From positions 31,637,501-31,701,500 of the forward strand of contig JAKSXM010000272.1 in NCBI GenBank assembly GCA_022575985.1: a stretch of DNA of 64,000 nt. Reading direction: 5' to 3'. How positions within the stretch are numbered: the first letter of the stretch is position 1; each line of letters starts with the position of its first letter. The DNA comes from Anagrus nilaparvatae (lineage: Eukaryota > Arthropoda > Insecta > Hymenoptera > Mymaridae). The notes beneath the pieces were generated by a model. The model was not told where the DNA came from and did not search any database. It worked only from the letters and a program-made list of their open reading frames with translations. Positions 17,077 through 27,973 of this stretch are shown here, one piece after another. Position numbers and translations under genes: made by a program.

Positions 17077-19127
17077 CACTGAAAAAAAAATCCGCTTGCC
17101 GCTAGCGGAATTCCATTTGCCGCAAGCGGAATTCCGCTTGACGCTAGCGGATTTTTTTTTTTTGTTTAAACCATTGCAAATGGCTTGAAACGTAAAAATA
17201 AACCTTAAAAAAATTATTTTTTTGAACTCAAAACTTCATAAAACTAAATTTTAAAGCTCAAAAGTTGAAAAAATCTTTTTAAAAATAAAAATTAGATATT
17301 TAGCTTTTAAAACTTTTTTAAGTGGAAATATTATTGAAAGGTAATAATAAAAAGTTTAATAAAATATTAATTACTAGCTTTAGAAATTACAGAAAACAGC
17401 TGAAAACAACTTCAAACCTAAATTAACCAATTTTGGATCATTTTTAAAATAACCAAATCAGTCTCGTTTTTTAAGGATTTTGTTTATTACTAATTTTTTT
17501 ACAGATTTTTTTATTATTTACTTTAATTGTACATATTTTAAAGTATTATTTTTCTGTTAAAAATAATTTTTCTTTTAATTTTTAGCGTCTTAGAACAGTT
17601 AAATATTGGTTTTTTTTTAAATTCATAGACTTGCGATGGTAGCGATCCTACTCGACACAAAAAAAAAATTGAACACATCACTTTTGAACACCTAAATTAA
17701 AACATACAAAACTCAACACACAATATTTTTTACACTAATTATTGCACGCGATTTAAATTAAACACAAAATTTTCAGCTCATTTTATTTGACACAAATTCA
17801 AAACAAAAAACTAAAATTTAATTAGTTTTTACACGATTTGCATAAAAAATTATTGTGTCGAATAATTGTGTCAAAAAAATTTGTGTTGGATTTAAATGGT
17901 GTGGAAAAAATAGTGTTAAAAAATAATGCGTGTTGAGTTTTGTGTGTTTTAGTCTTGTGTTCAATTTTTTTCGTGTTGAATAAGATCGCTACCCTTAGGA
18001 TTTTTCTAGCAGATTCAAATGATGTTATAAACTGGACTAAAAGACGTATTCCCTAGTAATTTTTAATTCTAGTAGAATTCGAACTCCCTATTTATTTTAA
18101 TATTTTAATATGCTTTGCAGGAGAAATATTCATTTTTTAAGTTTTTTAGGGTACCAGTTATGAGGGGACCAATTTTTAAAATTTTTGCAGTCTAATAGAA
18201 ACTAAAGATTTTATGGCAAAAGAAAACCCCAGATAAAAAAACTATAGTGCTTTCAACGAAATCTCGAGTAAAAAATATATAAGAAACTCTTGCAAATATT
18301 ATTCAGAAAATTTTTCCTTGAAAACTGCGAAACTTTTAAAAATTGGTACCCTCATAATTGGTACCTTAAAAAACTAAAAAAATGAATTTTTCTCCTGTAA
18401 AGCGTAGTAAAATGTTAAAATAAATAGTGAGTTTGAATTGTACGGGAAAAATTACTTGGGAATATACCTTTTAGTCCAGTTTATAACATCATTTGAATCT
18501 GCTAGAAAAATCTCAAGTCCATGAATTTTTCAAAAACCCAAATATTGAACATTTGAACTGCTCTAAGACGTTAAAATAAATTAAAAGAAAAATTATTTTC
18601 AACAAAGATATTACTTCAAAATATATAAAATTAAAGTAAATAATAAAAAATCCGTAAAAAAATTAGTAATAAACAAAATCATTAAAAACGAGACTGATTT
18701 GGTTATTTTAAAAATGATCCAAAATTGGTTAATTTAGGTTTGGAGTTGTTTTCAGCTGTTTTCGGTAATTTCTAAAGCTAGTAATTAATGAAATATATTT
18801 TATTTAACTTTTTATTATTACCTTTCAATAATAATTCCACTTAAAAAAGTTTTAAAAGCTAAATAAGTAATCTTTATTTTTAAAAAGATTTTTTTAACTT
18901 TTGAGCTTTAAAATTCAGTTTTATGAAGTTTTGAGTTCAAAAAAATAATTTTTTTAAGGTTTATTTTTACGTTTCAAGCCATTTGCAATGGTTTAAACAA
19001 AAAAAAAAAATCCGCTTGTGTCAAGCGGAATTCCGCTTGCGGCAAGCGGAAATCCGCTAGCGGCAAATGGAATTCCGCTAGCGGCAAACGGAATTCCGCT
19101 TGCGGCAAGCGGAATTTTTTTTCAGTG
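17077..19127. mobile_element. 2-kb fold-back element (FB2) flanked by TA
   Basis: The ends CACTGAAAAAAAAATCCGCT and its near reverse complement, bounded by TA, enclose two arms of about 0.8-1.1 kb around a short loop near 18,205-18,325. Just inside each end is an array of a 21-bp unit of the form CCGCTTGCCGCTAGCGGAAT, three units on the left and about five on the right, each with CCGC/GCGG dyads. The left arm is longer because a 356-bp element is inserted at 17,638-17,993. There is no transposase frame. The TA flanks suggest a Tc1/mariner-type mover. Confidence 0.85.
17638..17993. mobile_element. 356-bp palindromic element nested in the left arm of FB2
   Basis: Ends are GGTAGCGATC and GATCGCTACC. 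It is flanked by CTTGCGAT (17,630-17,637) and CTTAGGAT (17,994-18,001). The matching point in the right arm of FB2 (18,510-18,517, read on the minus strand) is the uninterrupted CTTGAGAT. This supports an 8-bp target duplication that has since mutated. The inside is rich in AACACA/TGTGTT motifs. No coding capacity. Confidence 0.8.
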
Positions 19128-19264
19128 TAAGAAAAACTAAAAATGATCTTTTCCTTAATATAGTTATATTAGTTTAATATGAAGGTTACTTTGGCGGCGA
19201 GATCTAGCGGCGAAACGTACGGAAGACTATATGCGTCCAGTAAAATACTCAATATGAATTTAGT

Positions 19265-20242
19265 AAAAGGTGCCGCAATGAGCCTAAGTAGGCATCATTG
19301 TTGTACATTCCTAAGTGTGTGTAAAAAAATTTTTAGCTAAATCGTATGTCAGAGATGGGAGATATTGGCCTCAGTCCGAGCCTTATCTACAGCCCGTGTA
19401 TGCTTAGCGGACAAAGATAATTAAGCGAATTCTCAAATTTGGGAGGAGGTGCCGCAATGAGCCTAAGTAGGCATTATTTTTGGACATTCCTAAGTCTGTA
19501 AAAAAATTTTTAGCCAAATCCTATGTCAGAGATGGGAGATATTGGCCTCAGACCGAGCTCAGACCGAGCCTCATCTACAGCCTGTGTATATGCTTAGCGG
19601 ACAAAGATAATTAAGCGAATTCTCAAATTTGGGAGGAGGTGCCGCAATGAGCCTAAGTAGGAATCATTGTTGTACATTCCTAAGTTTGTAAAAAAATTTT
19701 TAGCCAAATCCTATGTCAGAGATGGGAGATATTGGCCTCAGTCCGAGCCTTATCTACAGCCCGTGTATGCTTAGCGGACAAAGATAATTAAGCGAATTCT
19801 CAAATTTGGGAGGAGGTGCCGCAATGAGCCTAAGTAAGCATCATTGTTGTACATTCCTAAGTCTGTAAAAAAAGCTAAATTTTTAGCTAAATCCGCTAAA
19901 TGTCCGCTAAGCATACACGGGCTGTAGATAAGGCTCGGTCTGTGGCCAATATCTCCCATCTCGGACATAGGATTTAGCTAAAAATTTTTTTACAGACTTA
20001 GGAATGTCCAAAAATGATGCCTACTTAGGCTCATTGCGGCACCTCCTCCCAAATTTGAGAATTCGCTTAATTATCTATGTCCGCTAAGCATACACGGGCT
20101 GTAGATAAGGCTCGGTCTAAGGCCAATATCTCCCATCTCTGACATACGATTTAGCTCAAAAATTTTTCTCAGGCTTAGGACAGTCCAACAATGATGCCTA
20201 TTTAGGCTCATGGCGGCACCTCTTTCCAAATTTGAGAATTAA
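19265..20242. repeat. Array of about 185-bp units: four direct then two inverted
   Basis: Units beginning GGTGCCGCAATGAGCCTAAG start near 19,269, 19,448, 19,638 and 19,815. Each contains GAGATGGGAGATATTGGCC, CTACAGCCCGTGTATGC and GATAATTAAGCGAATTC. At about 19,880 the order flips, and two further copies run in inverted orientation to about 20,242. The units are GC-richer than their surroundings. I do not recognise the family, and the short open frames across it are repeat artefacts. Confidence 0.85.
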
Positions 20243-22001
20243 CTCCAAGATGTATATTTTGTCTATAAATATTTTTGGGTAGTGCTTATAAGTATTTGTA
20301 ATTTTAGTTCCCATTTTTTTAGTTTTAATTGTTTTTATTTTTTGTTTTTGTTATATAACAATATATTTTACTCTAATTAATTTATAATATCTTATGGAAA
20401 AATTAGGTTGTTTACATAAAAAAAAAGAAGATTGTTCTACACCAGTACATAATCTTCGTTTATGATAATTATGCCTGCTAGAGAGTTTTTGGGTGTAGTT
20501 AGCGCAATCATATCTTAAAGACACTGGCTGTAACAAAATTGAAAAAATATTTACTCAACTAAAAAAATTTTTAAATTGAGGAATAAATGATGGAAGATGT
20601 ATTTAAACGATATTCTAAAACTAATACTTCCGTATAAAAAAATTAGGCATTACGTCGAAAAAAAAAAAATAATAAAAATACAAAAAATACGAATAAATGA
20701 GAAATATTGAATTTATAAATTTAGTTCTTCCATATAAAAAATGAGGTACTGCGTCCAAAAAGAAAAAAAATAATGGTATTTTTTATTTTCTTACTAGTCT
20801 CCGACCCCCTGGACCCCTGCAACTTGATTTCTTCTGTGATATGTTGTTTTCTACCTTCTGTACCTACATTAACAACCGCGTATTTTTGAAAAATAATTTT
20901 TAAATGAATTTAAAAATATATAATATTGCCGCTTGATATGTCTTAGTAAAAAAAGGGATGTTATTTAAAAACAATACACATATCAAGATAGGACAATTTA
21001 GTTTAATATGATTCATTTAACAATTATGCCCAGTACAGGTCAATAAAATCAAAAACAATAATATATATATACTTAGAAAATATTTGGGCGATTAATAGAA
21101 ATAAATAAAAATTTAATATTAAAAAATTAAGTTTTAACTTTATATACAGGGGGTTTTTTGGGGTGAAAATAGTGCGTACTTAACAAAAGTTTCAAATTTG
21201 TACCATTATTATTAAAAATTATTTTCTTTTAAAAATAACCTTGAAAACTCATACTCAATGTACAAATGTTCGTTATCGTACTGCATATCTCGCCTTAAAA
21301 CTTCAAAATGCGTGAGGGTAAATAATTTTCCATCTCAAATCTATTTGTCTGGACCTCTCGAACGCCTCTGTAAAGTTTAAAGTTAATTTTTTTATGTTTT
21401 TTATTCTTAGGAAGTTGAAAAATATTTTGGGTTAAAAAATTTAATATTTTCCATCCAAAATTCATTTTTCTAGCCCTAAAAAACCCTTTTGTAAAGTTAA
21501 ATAGTACATTTTTAACCAAGGGAGCAAAAAAAAAGAATGGCCCAGATCGCACGTTAATTAGCATCCGAGGCCGAGGATGGTAAACTGCGATCTGGGGTAT
21601 TTTTTTTTGTTCCCATAGACAAAACGAAATTTTTCTTTCTCAGTGGGGTGAAAACGCGTTTTTTTCGATTTCGTTGCGGGGCGAAAAAAGTGTTTTCGGC
21701 CCGCTAGGAAGAAAATGTAATTTTTTTAATTTATGGTCCGCCATCTTGGAAAATCGGAAAATATATTGGGTTGAAAAATTGAATATTTTCCATCCAAAAT
21801 TTATATTTCTTGATCTAAAAAACCACCTTGTAGAGCTAAAAGTTAACTTTTTTAAGGGTATCCGCTTCTACCTGCAAGGTTCATTTTCATCCTGAGGATC
21901 TTATTATTATTTTCTTAAAATACCTGGTGGTTAACCAGATGGTAAACCGCCATGGTTTTTTTGCGCGAGTTGATTGGATTGGTTAATTCTATGGTTTTAA
22001 T
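20243..22001. other. Intergenic AT-rich DNA with fragments of dispersed repeats
   Basis: No gene recognised. About 20,600-20,790 is the reverse complement of repeats in the ATR intron (GGTACTGCGTCCAAAAAG). About 21,290-21,900 carries GGTCCGCCATCTTGG and TTTTCCATCCAAAATT blocks related to 9,644-10,405. About 21,533-21,600 carries AAGAATGGCCCAGATCGCA, a block shared with 40,690-40,830 and 62,030-62,190. Confidence 0.55.
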
Positions 22002-22009
22002 ATATTCAT

Positions 22010-22714
22010 TAGAGTGGACCTAAAAATAGAGTTTTGGAAAAACTTTGCTCCCCGGGTTTTTTTGTGAAGTTTTGGTCATAAAAAGTCCCCAGCTCCAAGG
22101 ATTTTGATTTTGCTTTGCAAAAACACGTGCCTATAAGCACCTCAATTTTCCCATTTAAATAACATGGGAATTTTGACTTTTCAGCTTTCTAATTTTTTAA
22201 CGTGCTGAAAAAATTTTTTTAAACACTACCAAACAGATAGAAAATGATGTTTAGACATATAAAAACTGATCCCTAAAGTTGTAGAAATTCCGGAGTACTT
22301 TGTTTTATTAAAATAAAATTTTTAAAAATCGCAATTTTCTCATTTAAAATACATTATAAATAAAAAACAATTTATTTTAAATGGGAAGATTGCGATTTTA
22401 AAAAATTTTATTTTGATAAAACAAAGTGTTCTGGGACTGCTATAATTTTGGGGATCAGTTTTTATATGTCTAAACATCATTTTCTATCTGTTTGGTAGTG
22501 TTTAAAAAAATTTTTCAGCACGTTAAAAAATTAGAAGGCTAAAAAGTCAAATTTCCCATGTTATTTAAATGGAAAAATTGAGGTGCTTACAGGCACAAGT
22601 TTTTGCAAAGCAAAATCAAAATCCTTGGAACTGGGGACTTTTTATGACCAAAACTTCACAAAAAAACCCGGGGAGCAAAGTTTTTCTTAAAACTCTAATT
22701 TTAGGTCCACTCTA
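22010..22714. mobile_element. Palindromic hAT-like element with 8-bp target duplication
   Basis: A 705-bp near-perfect palindrome with a very short central loop, ends TAGAGTGGACC and GGTCCACTCTA, and exact 8-bp flanking repeats ATATTCAT at 22,002-22,009 and 22,715-22,722. The inner blocks CCAAGGATTTTGATTTTG and CCCATTTAAATAACATGGG match element B (12,302-13,673). The 8-bp duplication and TAGAG-type ends are typical of hAT transposons. It has no transposase frame, so it is a non-autonomous, fold-back-type member. Confidence 0.88.
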
Positions 22715-22722
22715 ATATTCAT

Positions 22723-23340
22723 ATATCGCTCATTTTCATTTTTTTCGCAAAAATAGTGTCACGTGGTCGTATATACCGACCTATACTTACATTAAAGTAA
22801 GAATTTACAAATTTTTCTGTCTTAAAGTTTGTATTTCAAAAAGTTGTTGACCATACACCATAAAAATTAACATAATTTTAAGTTGAAAAAAAAATTTGTG
22901 GCTAAAATATGACAAAAAAGCCATACCGTTCCCCTAAAAAGCTTTTACCGTTCCTATTAAGAACTTGGTGTTTTAAGCAAAATAAGTGCATGAATTTTTA
23001 TTTCCTTTTTTTTAAAGTTTGTATTTCACTTAATTTTAGATGTACCAACAGCTATTTAACCTTAAATTAATGTTTTAGATGCTATTTTAGTTTAAAATAT
23101 GACCAAAAATTACGTATTTATTCACAAAAGCATAAAAATACTTTTTATACCTCAAGAAATAATCGGTTAAAACCACAATGATATAAATTTTTTAATTTTA
23201 CTAAGTTTTTATGACAATAACAAGTTGCTCCTTTGATAAAAAAAATTTTTACTTTATGTTTTCTAAAAATTACAGCACTAAAACAAGATTTTTATATTAT
23301 TTTTACTAGAATTCCAATACTGCAGCGTGTGCACGTTTTA
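22723..23340. other. Intergenic DNA upstream of MMS22L
   Basis: AT-rich, with a few repeated phrases (TAAAGTTTGTATTTC twice, TACCGTTCC twice), suggesting an old degraded repeat. No gene is seen. The MMS22L promoter is expected at the right end. Confidence 0.4.
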
Positions 23341-23352
23341 TTTGGCGGGAAA
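23341..23352. promoter_or_regulatory. E2F-type site upstream of MMS22L
   Basis: TTTGGCGGGAAA is a textbook match to the E2F consensus (TTTSGCGSGAAA type), 142 bp before the first ATG of MMS22L, in otherwise AT-rich DNA. E2F drives S-phase genes, which fits a fork-repair protein. Binding is inferred from sequence alone. Confidence 0.5.
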
Positions 23353-23493
23353 TATAGCAGACGGTTTCTTTTGCCATTCGATCTTTTCATTTCATAAAAA
23401 TAGTTTATAACAAATACGTTTTTCATGCATTTTTTTAATTGTAGGTTGTTATAAAAAGTAAATGGCATTGAAATTAATTTAAATTTGTTTTAG

Positions 23494-26400
23494 ATGCTTT
23501 GTAAAGGAGCTTTTAATTGTAGTGGAAAAATAAACATAAATGATTGGCAGCTTAATGAGCTTAGTATCTTCCGACAAAAAGAATTGGAAACTTTTCTCAA
23601 TCCATCAGTTCAAAATCAATCGGAAAACTACAACTTTCATTTATTTGGTTCTGATTCGTGTGGGTACAGTGTGATTACTGAACTCATGCACTTTAGAAAG
23701 TGTATGGAGTAAGTAAATTATAATTGCAATTTTTTTAAAATACTTTTTAATAAACGAAGTGACTACACTCACCAGAATATCCATGATTATCCAGCGATAT
23801 CCGCGATATACATAGCCCAAATAAGACCCAGAGAATCTAAATGGGGCCAGCCATGCGCCAATAAAAATAATATAACGGGGATATCGTGGATATTCCGGTG
23901 AGCGTAGTCTCGTCGTTTAATAAATAAATGTTTAAATTATATATTATAAATATTTTAAAATTTTAAAGTGGTAAACTAAAAGAACTTCTGAGGCATGAAA
24001 AATTAAACAATTCAACCAAGGAAGATAGCAAATATTTTAAATCAAGAAGATTAGTTTGTGAGTTCCTGACACAGTTGAGGAACTATATACAATGGTTATT
24101 TGAATTACCTGGTAACATTCTTATTTTTTTACTTTAATTTATTTTTCCTATTACTTTTTTTTTCAGTTTAAAAGAGGAGGGATTTTCTCTGGATGAAATT
24201 TGTCCTAAAGCTAATGAAGAGTACAATAACTTAATTCAGGCAATTTATAAATTTATGCAAAGGTTGAAATTTATACCAGATGCCTTCTTTTTTTACTCTA
24301 TGTCAACTTTTGGTAACAAGGTGACAATTAATTTCGTCCAATTAATTTAATTATCTTCCGTTTTAATTCTTTAAATTTTTAGTTTAATAAAGCAGAATAT
24401 CACTTGTATCATATGCATTTGGATTTACGATGGTTAATAATAACACTTGTAAATGTAAGAAAAATGCCATGGGTTAATCCGGATAATTCAGAACATTTAG
24501 AAAATGCCATACTCATGGTCATACATGATTTAATCTACATTTCTATAAAAACATTTACCAATGTAAGAATAATGAAAAATAATCTAAATCATTTAATTTT
24601 CATTGTTCTTTTTACTGCTGTTTTAGATAACAAATGAAGATTATAAAAACAAAACACCATTTACTTGTACCTGTGTTAGAGAACTGTGGCTCATGATACA
24701 ATTGTTAACTGATGAGACATCAAATGGGTGCAATAAAGTAAAGATTAATATTACATTTTTGTTACATAAGATTTACCTTAAAATGTTTTTTTCAGACATT
24801 CTGGAATTATGTTAATATTGTTATAGATAATTTTTTATCTACAAGTTTGAGCATGAAAAATTCTTATCAAGTTAACGCTTCATTACCAAATCATAAAAAA
24901 AAGGATTTATATTCTATATGGCTCATTTATCATTTAAATTTATTGTATTCTTACAATGAAAACGGAGAATATTTAGGCAAACCATATTCTAGAGTAAGTT
25001 TGTTTCTTTTTAATTTATTAAGATTTATTAACTATTTGCTTTAAATTTTAGATGAAACCCAATATTCTGCAGGTTGAAAACATACTGAAATTTTATGTCA
25101 ATAACGGAGGCAAAGATGGTACAAGAGATGATTTGGATGAAGATTTGAAAATACTCATACCCCTTGTGCACAATTTGTGTTTAGAGTGGAAAGAATCGAG
25201 TTTAAACATAATTACACTATTTTGGGAATGTTTCCATAGAAGATTTGATCACATTCAATTGATGCAAAGAGTTGGATTTGGATTATACAGTACATCTCTT
25301 GAAAAGTATAATAAAACATAGGAAAATAAAATATTTAGCATTTATTATTTTTTGTATTAATTGCAGATTGACTCCAGAAAATATTCTTCATCAAGTTAAA
25401 AATAGAATAAAGCATGTATCTGATATGAATAATCAAACGAGTTTTGCAATCTTTCTGAATCTGATAGGTATATTATTTTATGTTACTTTAATAGTACTAA
25501 AAATCATAAAAGTAAATCAATCTTACAGGAAATTTTTCGCAAAATAAGTTTGACCAAGATGTCAAATCTTGCAATCGTTTACAAAGTCGAATTTATACAA
25601 GTTTTTCTAAAAAAAAAGTTAATGAATACACAGAAAATGGTCTTTATAATTTCATTAGTCTTTTTCTTACATTAGCTATTACTTCAGATGCTTTATCAGT
25701 GACTTCAAAAATGATGTCTTTATTACCAACAATATTTGATAAAAACGAAATTCTAATGAATAAAAAATGCTACTTGTCCTGGAAAGCTCAATTAGTGGTC
25801 TTATTATTATATAACGAGCGCAAATTTTCTTATGAACAGATAGCCAGTAGTTTTATTGAAATGGTAAATTTATTAAATATTTTTAACATTATGTGAATAT
25901 TAGATCTGCTTTTTTTTCAGTTAAACAGAATATGCTGTGATAAACAGGAAACATCACGTTCAATGATGATTGCGTTTATTGATACTTTTGAAAAAATAAT
26001 TTCTGATAGCAAAAATTTCGATTTTTATCAGCATTTGTTTATAAGTGGTTGGGTGGATAGATATTTATTGGAATGTCCTATCAATAGATCTAGCCTGCTT
26101 TTAAAAATCTTGGCCAATATATTTGAAAAATCTAACGATTTGCCAATCGACGATCCAGGTTCAGATATAATTATAAACCAACTATGGAAGTCTGTTGCAA
26201 GCAGAGTTAGACAAATGGTATTAACTGCTATTCCAGATACAGATTTAAATTTATACAGAAACTTGACAAAGTTAGCAGCACATTTTACCATAGATGCATG
26301 TCAAAATCCTTCAAGAGGAAAAAATCATGGACATTCAGCAGAAAAGTTATTCGACCATTTAATATCTTTAATGATTAAAGAAACTAGGTATAAAGAATTA

Positions 26401-27928
26401 TGTAAAACAATTATGGAAATTTAAAATGCTATTTAAAAATTTTAATTTTAATTTTAGAATAACACAGCTATATTTGACAATAATACTTCAGAGTAATATC
26501 GCCGTTGAATACTTAAAAAAAAAGAAATCAGATTTTAACGAAATTTGTGTCCGAGCGTGGCTAAAATGTGCTATATTAATTAATGATAATAGCAGCGAAG
26601 AATCTAAATTTTTATTAAATTATCTTCAAAATTTAATGCGTACAATGAAAATTTTTGAGCCTTTTAAGATGAATATCGTTGAGAGTAAAGAACCAGTGTT
26701 TAAATTTTTAGAAACTATTAATTGCAAAAGACTGTCTATCAAACAGGAAAGTGATAAGGTAAATTTTGACATAAATTGTAAGAAATATTTCCAAAGTTTG
26801 GAAAAATGGTTATTATCAACTATTACTAACGAAAACAAAGATTCGCAATCGTCTCTATGGATATATAATTGCGCTGGAAACATTATTTATCATTGTTCTT
26901 TAATATTTTATCATCAGGTATTTTTATCTAAAAATTGTAATTCTTTTTTTCTAGAATCTAAAAATTTTTTTTAATTCTAGAATCAACCAAATAATTTATT
27001 TCACGCATTGGTTAACAAAATAGCTCTTCCATCAGATGAAAATCAAAAATTTTTGGAAAATTTGGCTGAAAAAATATTTTCAAAGATTATTTTAGGATTT
27101 GAAAATTTGAATTTTAAAACGGATCTTTATTCAAAGGCAATATTCAGGCAACTGTTTGAGCGTTATTTGCCAAGATTAATAAATACAAAAATATTTAAAA
27201 TTTCACCACAAATCGATTTAATATTCAAAGAATCAACAGAAAGTTTTGTCGATTATATTTTGGAGACTTTTGCATTTAATTTTCTTATTACATCTGGGAA
27301 CAAAACTACTCTTAAAATTTTTCATTTGGTAACAAAAATTGTAATTAGTATTTATTTGAAATAATAATTAAAGTTTATTCATTTTAGGTAACTTTCCTTA
27401 TAAAAAATTTATTAGAAAATGATGAATATTTTGGAAGAAACATTTGTACATCAATAATGTCAAAATGCTTTACACAAATTTTAAACTGTTATTTTCAAGT
27501 TCACGATCTACATGAACATAAGAAGGAAACAATAAATATAATTAAATTAATTTTAAAAAATCCTTCTTCTGGAGAGTCCAGGTAATATTACATTATGCAT
27601 TACTATACTAAAAATAAATTTAACTTACTTATCTAAATTCAGATTTAGAGAAACTTTAAATAAACAAGTGTGGAACTGTTTTTCTAAATACTTGAGTATA
27701 AACTATCAAAGATGTTTTGTTTTCGCTTGCGATCTGTTTGCAGTTGATGTAGAGTTATACAAATTCATTCATGACCAATTAAAAATTAAAGCTCAAGAAA
27801 TGAATAACCAAAATATCAAGTAATTTTATGTTAAACATAAATATAAATAACATCAATTGAGATATTTACATTTACTTTTATTTTACAGATATTTATTAGA
27901 ACGTCTAAAAAATATGGAAAAAAAATGA
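23494..27928 (+). CDS. MMS22L: MMS22-like protein (MMS22L), replication-fork repair
   Basis: Partner of TONSL in the complex that binds newly replicated chromatin and helps RAD51 restore stalled or broken forks. I joined 15 exons in frame: 23494-23708, 23969-24111, 24175-24320, 24383-24562, 24627-24737, 24796-24993, 25052-25305, 25367-25467, 25529-25863, 25921-26387, 26458-26917, 26981-27328, 27388-27581, 27643-27819 and 27889-27928. They give 1,122 residues (human about 1,240). Recognition rests on the N-terminal LCKGAF and YHLYHMHLDLRWLI segments, which parallel human LCSGAL and WHLLHLHLDIHWLV, on CVRELWLMIQLL, and on the overall helical layout. An upstream exon may add N-terminal residues, since an acceptor TTTTAG directly precedes the ATG. 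The stop lies only 45 bp from the stop of the convergent HMG20 gene. Confidence 0.88.
23753..23922. mobile_element. Small inverted-repeat element (MITE) in MMS22L intron 1
   Basis: AAACGAAGTGACTACACTC at the left and its near reverse complement at the right (GAGCGTAGTCTCGTCGTTT) bracket about 165 bp, with further pairing of GAATATCC and GGATATTC. TTAATAA lies at both edges and may include the target duplication. It accounts for most of this unusually long intron. Confidence 0.7.
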
Positions 27929-27973
27929 GCAACATTAATGTTTTCGATGCTTTTTTACTTTTTTCTTTTCATG

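Noticed and set aside
19771..19968. 65-codon minus-strand frame in the 185-bp array
   Set aside because: It spans the point where repeat units flip orientation and is not kept in the other units.
19265..20242. CRISPR-like array
   Set aside because: Units of about 185 bp without short regular spacers, two in inverted orientation, in a eukaryotic genome.
9362..22714. Endogenous viral or Polinton-like insert
   Set aside because: No polymerase, integrase, capsid or other viral frame is visible; all structure is explained by inverted and tandem repeats.
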